A stretch of DNA of 53,835 bases from Stutzerimonas chloritidismutans AW-1 (GTDB lineage: Bacteria > Pseudomonadota > Gammaproteobacteria > Pseudomonadales > Pseudomonadaceae), in assembly GCF_000495915.1 (NCBI RefSeq), contig NZ_AOFQ01000027.1, positions 1-53,835 of the forward strand. The letters run 5' to 3'. Position numbers and translations under genes: made by a program. Each line of letters opens with the position of its first letter. Positions within the stretch are counted from its first letter, which is position 1. A model generated the notes under the pieces. It was not told the origin of the DNA. It saw only the letters and a list, made by a program, of their open reading frames with translations, and ran no database searches. Shown in pieces: positions 48,113 through 53,835 of this stretch.

Positions 48113-48114
48113 GC

Positions 48115-48549
48115 TCAGCCTCCCAACAGATGACGTAGTACATAGACCGTGGCGAAGCCGGCGACCATGAATGCCACGGTCGCCACGATGGAGCGCGGTG
48201 ACAGTCGCGAGATCCCGCAGACCCCATGCCCACTGGTGCAACCGGAGCCGTAGCGAGTACCGACGCCGACCAACATCCCGGCCACCAGCAAACCGATCCA
48301 GCCGGACTGAAACTCCATCGCTGGCAGGGTGCCAAACAGCATCCAAAGGAGCGGCGCGAGCAGGATGCCGAGCAGAAACAACAGTTTTTCGCTTCGCCCC
48401 TCGCCCCCCGTTTCCAGCAGGCTGGCAAGCAGCCCGCTGATCCCGGCGATTCGGCCATTGAGCAGGACGAACAAGCTGGCCGCGGCACCGATGAGGACAC
48501 CACCAGCCAATGCCGCCCAGGGTGTGAAGTTGATCCAGTCGATGGTCAT
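48115..48549 (-). CDS. YeeE/YedE half-transporter (PmpA-like)
   Basis: This 144-residue membrane protein has about four helices and the motif [20 protein letters not shown] with Cys104 and Cys111, characteristic of YeeE/YedE first-half proteins. It overlaps the stop of the ArsR-family regulator by four bases (ATGA), showing translational coupling. With the PmpB-like partner it should form a complete channel for thiosulfate or related sulfane-sulfur compounds. Confidence 0.93.
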   Translation of the reverse strand: MTIDWINFTPWAALAGGVLIGAAASLFVLLNGRIAGISGLLASLLETGGEGRSEKLLFLLGILLAPLLWMLFGTLPAMEFQSGWIGLLVAGMLVGVGTRYGSGCTSGHGVCGISRLSPRSIVATVAFMVAGFATVYVLRHLLGG

Positions 48550-48863
48550 TGCTTGCCCCCTTCGCAGAACAGCTGATAAAGCGTCGTGATCACCGCCAAT
48601 GCTTCAGCGCTGCTGATCCGGTAGTAGACCTGCTTACCTTCGCGGCGCGTTGCAACAAGCCCCTCCCGGCGCAATACGGCGAGCTGCTGCGACAGCGTCG
48701 GCTGCTGAATGCCCAGCAGCTGTTCCAGCTCGGAGACATTGCGCTCGCCCAGCGACAACTGGCAAAGCAGCAACAGGCGGTCAGGGTTGGCCAAAGCCTT
48801 CAGCAAAGCCCCCGCGGACGCCGCATTGGCGCGCAGTTGCTCGATATCCAGATCGGCAGTCAT
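48546..48863 (-). CDS. bigR: ArsR-family sulfane-sulfur sensor, BigR/SqrR/YgaV-like
   Basis: This 105-residue winged-helix repressor has the recognition region LLGIQQPTLSQQLAVLRREG and wing TRREGKQVYYRIS. Its two cysteines, Cys34 (LLLLCQLSLGERNVSE) and Cys100 (LYQLFCEGG), are 66 residues apart, the same spacing as Cys42 and Cys108 of BigR. Those cysteines form a disulfide or polysulfide in response to sulfide and persulfide. It leads the operon with the two YeeE/YedE genes. A perfect AT-rich palindrome typical of its operators lies 31 bases upstream. Confidence 0.9.
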   Translation of the reverse strand: MTADLDIEQLRANAASAGALLKALANPDRLLLLCQLSLGERNVSELEQLLGIQQPTLSQQLAVLRREGLVATRREGKQVYYRISSAEALAVITTLYQLFCEGGKQ

Positions 48864-48893
48864 AGGTCAGCGATCAAACATTTAAGATGATGA

Positions 48894-48915
48894 CAATATA
48901 TTTTTTTATATATTG
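48894..48915. promoter_or_regulatory. AT-rich palindrome, candidate operator of the BigR-like repressor
   Basis: CAATATAT, six T/A bases, then ATATATTG form a perfect 8-bp inverted repeat just upstream of the ArsR-family start. BigR/SqrR-type repressors bind AT-rich palindromes of this kind over their own promoters. It would give autoregulation of bigR-pmpAB, and it lies 53 bases from the candidate CsoR site on the other side. Confidence 0.7.
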
Positions 48916-48967
48916 TTTGGCAAGCCCTGACCGAAAGAAGTTGGCCGCCAGCGGCGGCATCGCTAGC

Positions 48968-48983
48968 ATGCCCCTACCCGTAT
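48968..48983. promoter_or_regulatory. candidate CsoR-type operator before the CsoR-like gene
   Basis: ATGCCCCTACCCGTAT lies 64 bases before the CsoR-like start. It shares most positions with the sites at 42573 and 39250 (AT.CCCC.AC..GTAT core). Autoregulation is common in the family. Confidence 0.55.
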
Positions 48984-49046
48984 ATGAGCCGCGACCCTAA
49001 TCGGAATCTTCGCAGGCTCTCCATCCAGTCATGTCGAGGTAGCCGC

Positions 49047-49337
49047 ATGAATGACCAGACCCTCCCCGTGAAATCCGCAGAGATGCAGGCCCAGCAGCAG
49101 GCCATGCTGAAACGTTTAGCGAGAGTCGAGGGGCAGGTGCGCGGCATCCAGGCAATGATCAAGCGAGGCGAAGATTGCGAAGCCATCGCTCAACAGTTTT
49201 CCGCTGCTCGTAGCGCGCTGGACAAAGCCTACCGGCTGATGCTGACCTGCCTGATCGAAGAGGCGCTGCACGACCAGACGCAAGATACAGGCGAGACCCT
49301 GGAACGGGTGCGCAGCATCTTCACCAAATACACCTGA
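49047..49337 (+). CDS. CsoR-family repressor lacking the canonical metal ligands
   Basis: This 96-residue all-helical DUF156/CsoR protein has LKRLARVEGQVRGIQAMIKR, the N-terminal Cys44 (GEDCEAIAQQ) and SAARSALDKAYRLMLTCLIE. Copper-sensing CsoR has His and Cys at the helix-2 positions aligning with Leu69 and Ala73 here. This protein instead has a single Cys68 one residue before the His position. The pair Cys44/Cys68 suggests thiol (persulfide) sensing as in CstR, not copper or formaldehyde sensing. ATG 49047 has GAGGT 6 bases upstream; an in-frame ATG at 48984 has no such support. Confidence 0.88.
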   Translation: MNDQTLPVKSAEMQAQQQAMLKRLARVEGQVRGIQAMIKRGEDCEAIAQQFSAARSALDKAYRLMLTCLIEEALHDQTQDTGETLERVRSIFTKYT

Positions 49338-49493
49338 GGGGACGCCCACCACCTTGAGCCTCCTCCGGCAGCCCGCCGCGCGATGCAGTAGGCTGGCCTG
49401 AGGTAGCGGACGGCGCCAGCGCATGGCAAGCCACGCAGGCGCTGGGCATAAAGATCAGCAAGAGCTGAGATCTGAAAGGGATCGACTGAAACG

Positions 49494-49521
49494 AAAAAAG
49501 CGACCCTGAGGTCGCTTTTTT
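49494..49521. terminator. bidirectional rho-independent terminator
   Basis: The stem AAGCGACC / GGTCGCTT is flanked by A-run and T-run. It can end the tRNA transcript coming from the right and any read-through from the CsoR-like gene on the left. Confidence 0.9.
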
Positions 49522-49560
49522 CTTTCTTCGATCACCTTGAAAAGGTCACCGAAGAGAATT

Positions 49561-49636
<76 letters not shown>

Positions 49637-49653
49637 ATTATCTACAGCAAAAA

Positions 49654-49729
49654 TGGCGTCCCCTAGGGGACTCGAACCCCTGTTACCGCCGTGAAAGGGC
49701 GGTGTCCTAGGCCACTAGACGAAGGGGAC
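49654..49729 (-). tRNA. tRNA-Glu (anticodon TTC)
   Basis: This 76-base cloverleaf on the minus strand starts GTCCCCTTCGTCTAGTGGCC, has anticodon loop CCTTTCACG, T-arm GTTCGAGTC and ends GGGGACG then CCA. It lies 17 bases upstream of tRNA-Gly and is probably co-transcribed with it. The tRNA promoter would be in 49730-49840. Confidence 0.97.
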
Positions 49730-49946
49730 GTTGCCCGGAAACCACAAGCTTCATTCCGGCCTGCAGCGCTCTGTTTGGTGCTTCACGCTGCAAGTGGCGC
49801 GCATTCTATGGAGGCCCTCGGGAGTCGTCAAGCATAGTTTTTAAAAAAATTTGAAGGCCATACCTGGGCAGCACGTAGAGCTATCGGCCACATCATCAAG
49901 CCACTACACTCAAGCGAAAAACCAGCGGCTCGAGAGGTGCAGTCAA

Positions 49947-50714
49947 GTGTCTCCATTAATGATCACTGCGTTGATCCTGGTCGGTGTGTTCCTGCTGGTC
50001 GGCATCGTCTACACCATTCAGATCGTCGAAAAAGGCAATCTGGAAAAGGCCCGTAAACGGGCTGACCTCACTGACCGCTGCCGCCGCTGCGCGGAGCTGT
50101 CCGACGGACTCCCGGGACAGATGATGACACCCGCGCTGAAGCTATTGCTGACCCGCCTCGAACTTGCGCTGAGCGAACGCCTGCGGCCGGTGGACAAGGG
50201 CAATGACAAACTGAGCGCGCGAATGCAGACGCTGCAGGCCGAGCTGGCCAAGGGCGAAGCGATCGAGATGCGCAATGCTCCGCGGCAGATCGTGACGGAA
50301 GCACAGGCCAAGGAAAGCCGCTTCATGCTCGAAGATCTCCACGCCCAGATCGTTCGCGCCACCAAGGACGGCCTGATCGATCAGGCCGAAGCCAAACGCT
50401 GGGTGCAGGACATCCAACGCATGCTGGCTATCCTGCACATCGAGTTCTTCACCGGCTTGGGCAAACTTGCGCTGCAACAGAACCAGCCGCAACGCGCACG
50501 CCTGGCCTTCGAACGAGGCATTCAGCATATTCGCCGCCAGCCTGCACCGGCGCCTTATCAGAGCCAGCTCAAACAGCTGGAAGCCCTCCTCGCACATGCC
50601 GACGCTTTGGTGTTGAAGAACAAGGTGCCCAAGACAGACGAGCCCAACGAGCTCGCCGAAGGCATGAAGGCGTTCGATGACGAAGATCTCTGGAAGAAAA
50701 ACAACGTCTATTGA
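49947..50714 (+). CDS. uncharacterised single-helix membrane protein with coiled-coil region
   Basis: I do not recognise a named family for this 255-residue protein. It starts at GTG 49947 (GAGAGG 9 bases upstream) with one N-terminal membrane helix (about residues 5-25, MITALILVGVFLLVGIVYTI), then a basic region and a Cys-containing RCRRCAEL. The rest is long and helix-rich, with probable coiled coil (about 75-115) and a helical-repeat-like part (ALQQNQPQRARLAFERGIQH, about 180-200). The acidic tail ends DDEDLWKKNNVY. It is probably anchored in the inner membrane with a cytoplasmic body. The GST gene follows 36 bases later, perhaps in one operon. Confidence 0.8.
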   Translation: MSPLMITALILVGVFLLVGIVYTIQIVEKGNLEKARKRADLTDRCRRCAELSDGLPGQMMTPALKLLLTRLELALSERLRPVDKGNDKLSARMQTLQAELAKGEAIEMRNAPRQIVTEAQAKESRFMLEDLHAQIVRATKDGLIDQAEAKRWVQDIQRMLAILHIEFFTGLGKLALQQNQPQRARLAFERGIQHIRRQPAPAPYQSQLKQLEALLAHADALVLKNKVPKTDEPNELAEGMKAFDDEDLWKKNNVY

Positions 50715-50750
50715 TAGCTCATCAGCCCTGATCTGCTACGGAGAAATCCC

Positions 50751-51428
50751 ATGACCTTGACCGTGTATGGCGTTCCCCTCTCACCGTTCGTGCGCAAGGT
50801 GCGCCTGTGCCTCAGGCAAAAGGGGCTCGATTATCAGCTAGAGACGGTCATGCCCTTCACGCCTCCGCAATGGTACCTGGCCATCAATCCACTGGGACGC
50901 ATCCCGGCGCTCAAGGACGGCGACTGCACCCTCGCTGACTCCAGCGTGATCTGCCAGTACCTCGAGGAGGCCTATCCCGATACGCCTGCCCTTTACGCTA
51001 GCAACGCGCAGGAACGCGGGCGGGTCCGCTGGCTGGAAAAGTACGCAGACTACGAGTTGGCACCTCTGGCCACCTTTACCGTTTTCCGCAACCGCATCCT
51101 TAAGCCGACCGCCGGTCAAGCCTGCAATGAAGAGGCAGTGCAGGCCGCGCTGAAGCAGAAGCTACCGCCGCATTTCGATTACCTTGAGCAGCAACTCGCC
51201 CAGCGGGAGTTCCTCGTCGGCAACCAACTGTCGATGGCGGACATCGCCGTCGCCTGCCAACTGATCAACATGGCGCACGGTGGCGAACAGCTCGACGCGC
51301 AGCGCTGGCCCGACCTCGCAGCACATCATGCACGCATGCTGGCATTGCCATCGGTCGCGGGCATCCTGCCGGACGAGCAGCGCATGAACGCCAAGCTCAA
51401 GGAAATGGGCAAGGCCGCTACCGCCTGA
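50751..51428 (+). CDS. glutathione S-transferase family protein
   Basis: The 225-residue protein has a thioredoxin-like N-terminal domain (YGVPLSPFVRKVRLCLRQKG; NPLGRIPALKDGDCTLADSS with the glutathione gamma-Glu contact) and an all-helical C-terminal domain (LSMADIAVACQLINMAHGG). The catalytic position has Ser (PLSPFVRKV), as in many bacterial GSTs. The substrate is unknown. A GGAGAAAT ribosome site precedes the ATG. Confidence 0.92.
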   Translation: MTLTVYGVPLSPFVRKVRLCLRQKGLDYQLETVMPFTPPQWYLAINPLGRIPALKDGDCTLADSSVICQYLEEAYPDTPALYASNAQERGRVRWLEKYADYELAPLATFTVFRNRILKPTAGQACNEEAVQAALKQKLPPHFDYLEQQLAQREFLVGNQLSMADIAVACQLINMAHGGEQLDAQRWPDLAAHHARMLALPSVAGILPDEQRMNAKLKEMGKAATA

Positions 51429-51491
51429 GTTCCGATCACGCCCGCTGTGAAGTCACGCAGCAGGCCGCCTTGACGACCTCAGCAAATACGT

Positions 51492-52382
51492 TCAGCCTCG
51501 CGCTTCGAGCAGACGCTTACCCACCCACTGCCGAGCGTACTGGTAGGCGCAGCGACCGTTGCGGTTGCCGCGCCCGGTTGCCCAACGAATCGCATCCTTC
51601 TCAAGGGCTTCGCTCCACGCCCAATCGAGGCTGGCCCGCCGCGCCAACGAATCGATCCAATGGCGTACCACACTGAGGTAGTGCTGCTGGGTGAAGGGGT
51701 AGAACGACAGCCACAAACCGAAGCGGTCGGACAACGCGATCTTGTCTTCCACCGCTTCGTTCGGGTGCAGTTCGCCGTCGACCATCTGCCAGTTCTCGTT
51801 GTCACTCTGACGCTCCGGGACCAGGTGCCGGCGATTAGACGTGGCGTACAACAGCACGTTCTCCGGCGCACGCTCCAGCGATCCATCCAGCACACTCTTG
51901 AGCACGCGATAGTCGCCCTCTCCCGCCTCGAACGAGAGGTCGTCACAGAACAGGACGAATGCCTGTCGTAACCCGGCCAACAGTTCGACAACGCGTGGCA
52001 GGTCCGCCAGATGGTCACGCTCGATTTCGATCAGACGCAGCCCATCCGCGGCGTATTCGGCCAGCAACGCGCGAATCAACGACGACTTGCCGGTGCCACG
52101 GGCGCCCCACAACAGCACGTGGTTGGCCGGCAATCCATCGACGAACTGGCGCGTGTTGGCGGACAGCAGATCGCGCTGGCGATCAATGCCGATCAGATCA
52201 GCCAGACTCAGATCCAAGCTGACTTCCAGCGGTGCCAGAAAGCCGCTGCGAGCATCACGCTGCCAGCGCGCCGCAAAGGTACGATCCCAATCGATGACCG
52301 CTGGCTGGGCAGGTAGCAGCGGCTCGATACGCGCCAGCAGTCCCTCGGCACGCTGCAGGAAGGCTTTCAACTCGACATCCAT
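51492..52382 (-). CDS. DUF815-like AAA-type ATPase
   Basis: The 296-residue protein has Walker A LLWGARGTGKSSLIRAL (about residues 91-107) and Walker B FVLFCDDLSFE (about 142-152). The arginine-rich sensor-like segments LYATSNRRHLVPE and SDRFGLWLSFYPFTQQHYL match the DUF815 family of uncharacterised P-loop ATPases. The start MDVELKAFLQ at 52382 is chosen; 15 further residues upstream look non-native. It converges with the GST gene. The function is not known. Confidence 0.87.
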   Translation of the reverse strand: MDVELKAFLQRAEGLLARIEPLLPAQPAVIDWDRTFAARWQRDARSGFLAPLEVSLDLSLADLIGIDRQRDLLSANTRQFVDGLPANHVLLWGARGTGKSSLIRALLAEYAADGLRLIEIERDHLADLPRVVELLAGLRQAFVLFCDDLSFEAGEGDYRVLKSVLDGSLERAPENVLLYATSNRRHLVPERQSDNENWQMVDGELHPNEAVEDKIALSDRFGLWLSFYPFTQQHYLSVVRHWIDSLARRASLDWAWSEALEKDAIRWATGRGNRNGRCAYQYARQWVGKRLLEARG

Positions 52383-52470
52383 GATGACTCCAGAGACGAA
52401 AAGGCCCGGCTGAACCGGACCCGACAACAGGCAATCAGGCAGGCGAAACGCAACCTCACTTAAGCAGCAG

Positions 52471-52953
52471 TCAAAGCAATGTCTCGATTTCCGCGGCCAT
52501 TGCCTCCGGCGTGGTGCGAGAGGAAAAACGCCTCACCGCCCTACCCTGGTCAGAGATGAGAAACTTGGTGAAATTCCACTTGATCGCCTTGCTACCCAAC
52601 AGCCCAGGTGCGCGCTTTTTCAATTCAATGAAGAGCGGATGAGCATCCCCACCGTTCACCTCGACTTTGGCAAACAGGGGAAAGGAAACGCCGAAACGGC
52701 GTTCGCAGAATGCTGCGATTTCCTGCTCGCCGTCTGGCTCCTGCTTGCCGAACTGGTTACAGGGAAATCCGAGCACCATCAATCCGCGCTCGCCGTAACG
52801 CTGCCACAACGCTTCCAACCCCTTGTATTGCGGGGTAAAACCACACTGACTGGCCGTATTGACCACCAGCAACACCTTGGCATCGAAATCCGCGAGCCTC
52901 TTCTGCTCGCCCTCGATGGTGACGCAGGGAATGTCCAGCAATGGGTCGTGCAT
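52471..52953 (-). CDS. glutathione peroxidase (BtuE/Gpx-like)
   Basis: This 160-residue thiol peroxidase has the peroxidatic Cys37 in LLVVNTASQCGFTPQY, FPCNQFGKQEP (Gln of the catalytic site) and KWNFTKFLI (Trp-Asn). It reduces hydrogen or lipid peroxides, probably with thioredoxin or glutathione. The start at ATG 52953 gives the family length. It lies 26 bases downstream of msrB in the same direction, forming an oxidative-damage repair pair. Confidence 0.94.
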   Translation of the reverse strand: MHDPLLDIPCVTIEGEQKRLADFDAKVLLVVNTASQCGFTPQYKGLEALWQRYGERGLMVLGFPCNQFGKQEPDGEQEIAAFCERRFGVSFPLFAKVEVNGGDAHPLFIELKKRAPGLLGSKAIKWNFTKFLISDQGRAVRRFSSRTTPEAMAAEIETLL

Positions 52954-52979
52954 GCGAGGCTCCTTGCAACCGACGATGC

Positions 52980-53378
52980 TCAGGCTTCGCGCGGCTTCAG
53001 GTTGAGAGAGGCGGAATTGATGCAGTAGCGCAACCCGGTCGGCTGCGGGCCATCGGGAAAAACATGACCGAGGTGAGCATCGCAGCGTGCGCACCTGACC
53101 TCGATCCGGTGCATACCGTGACTGAAATCATCCAGGCTGGCGATAGCGGTATCACTGACCGGCTGGAAATAGCTGGGCCAGCCGCAGCCGGAATCGAACT
53201 TAGCATCCGCATCGAACAGTGGCGTGTCGCAGCAGGCGCAATGGTAGATGCCAGGTGTCTTCGTGTCGTTGTACTTACCCGTGAAGGGACGCTCGGTGGC
53301 GCCCAGCCGGCAGATCTGGAACTGCTCATCGGAGAGTTCCTCGCGCCAGACGTCGAGCGGTTTTTCCAGCTTGTCCAT
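52980..53378 (-). CDS. msrB: peptide methionine (R)-S-oxide reductase
   Basis: The 132-residue MsrB has zinc ligands CACC and CARC (Cys47, Cys50, Cys96, Cys99), the substrate segment [10 protein letters not shown] and catalytic Cys119 in [12 protein letters not shown]. It repairs methionine-R-sulfoxide in proteins. ATG 53378 has GAGGAG about 9 bases upstream. An ISL3-family element starts about 25 bases before the start codon, so the natural promoter has probably been displaced. Confidence 0.95.
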   Translation of the reverse strand: MDKLEKPLDVWREELSDEQFQICRLGATERPFTGKYNDTKTPGIYHCACCDTPLFDADAKFDSGCGWPSYFQPVSDTAIASLDDFSHGMHRIEVRCARCDAHLGHVFPDGPQPTGLRYCINSASLNLKPREA

Positions 53379-53402
53379 CGATACACTCCTCAGCTCAAAA
53401 AA

Positions 53403-53835
53403 GGTTCTTCGCGGAGTCTGGGGGAAGAGCGAGTTGACAGTCAGGGAAGCAGGTAAATTGGCAGTCGCCAAACACACCCTTCACCTGTCCCTGCTGTCGC
53501 CGTGCATCCTATTGATCTTGCTGCTTTCTGGCCAGGCTACGACGCCGTTGCCTGTCGCCCATCTACCGATAACACCCTCCTCATTGAGCTTGAACCTCAA
53601 GCCGGCTCTCTTCCTAAGTGCGGGCGTTGTGGCCAGTTCAGCCCGTTGATTCACGATCGCCGGATTCGTCTGGTGCGTGATCGTGATCTGTTCGATCAGC
53701 GCGTCCTGCTTCAACTACCAGTGCGCCGAGTCGATTGCCTGAGTTGTGGGCGGGTGACCGAGCGGATCGACTGGTTGGAGCCAGCATCTCGGCTGACCCA
53801 GCGGTTACGGATATGGCTCCCAAACTTGCTGCGGC
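53403..53835 (+). mobile_element. ISL3-family insertion sequence, left part
   Basis: The element appears to begin with GGTTCTTCGCGGAGTCTGGG at 53403, resembling ISL3-family ends of the 'GGxTCTTCG' kind. It contains the N-terminus of an ISL3-type transposase and continues past the window. The 8-bp target duplication cannot be checked because the right end is outside. It lies immediately upstream of msrB. Confidence 0.75.
53502..53835 (+). CDS. ISL3-family transposase (3' end outside window)
   Basis: The first ~111 residues are visible: HPIDLAAFWPGYDAVACRPS, then a zinc-ribbon with KCGRCGQ and CLSCGRV (two CxxC pairs about 40 residues apart), as in IS204/IS1001/IS1096/IS1165 transposases. The GTG at 53502 is a tentative start with no strong ribosome site. 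The DDE catalytic part would lie beyond the window. Confidence 0.85.
   Translation, partial: MHPIDLAAFWPGYDAVACRPSTDNTLLIELEPQAGSLPKCGRCGQFSPLIHDRRIRLVRDRDLFDQRVLLQLPVRRVDCLSCGRVTERIDWLEPASRLTQRLRIWLPNLLR

Overview
The window looks like chromosomal DNA of a Pseudomonas-group gammaproteobacterium, probably close to the P. stutzeri (Stutzerimonas) lineage. The clues are high GC, an O-antigen locus next to ihfB, an EarP/EF-P arginine-rhamnosylation pair, a class II DAHP synthase and typical pseudomonad neighbours. No database search was possible, so the species is an inference.

Positions 1-24300 hold an O-antigen/surface-polysaccharide locus read right to left. From ihfB the order is intact wzz, a second wzz cut by an IS3-family element, a beta-CASP metallo-hydrolase, wecB and wecC (UDP-ManNAc/ManNAcA supply), a SIS sugar isomerase, an AT-rich block (Wzx-like flippase, GT9, Wzy-like polymerase), a two-domain dehydrogenase, a heparinase II/III protein, a WbuB-like GT4, a short phosphoglycosyl transferase, a NeuD/PglD-like acyltransferase split by IS30, a MaoC-like hydratase, and a DegT-type aminotransferase truncated by an IS66-family element whose left part lies outside the window. 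Three different insertion sequences therefore break three polysaccharide genes.

Positions 24300-38200 are mostly core genes: a DEAD-box helicase, a chemoreceptor with unusual topology and a cysteine cluster, a spermidine-synthase-like protein and class II DAHP synthase. A group IIC intron sits directly behind the efp terminator. Then come efp, earP (TTG start), 4.5S RNA, a renalase-like flavoprotein and an extra MotA/MotB-like stator pair.

Positions 38200-49340 are the most interesting part, a sulfide/sulfane-sulfur island. It has a ZIP transporter, a HlyD-FtsX-ATPase exporter, and an operon of persulfide dioxygenase, a DUF442-SQR fusion, a SulP transporter and a rhodanese. Facing it are a DUF2892 protein, two YeeE/YedE half-transporters and a BigR-type ArsR regulator. 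A CsoR-family repressor without the canonical metal ligands closes the island. A shared 16-bp motif (consensus ATACCCCYACSGGTAT) lies before the exporter operon, the dioxygenase operon and the CsoR-like gene. This suggests one sulfur-responsive regulon that includes the exporter. A perfect AT-rich palindrome before the ArsR gene suggests a second layer of control.

Positions 49490-53835 hold tRNA-Gly and tRNA-Glu, an unrecognised one-helix membrane protein, a GST, a DUF815-like ATPase, a glutathione peroxidase-msrB pair and the start of an ISL3-family element inserted just upstream of msrB.
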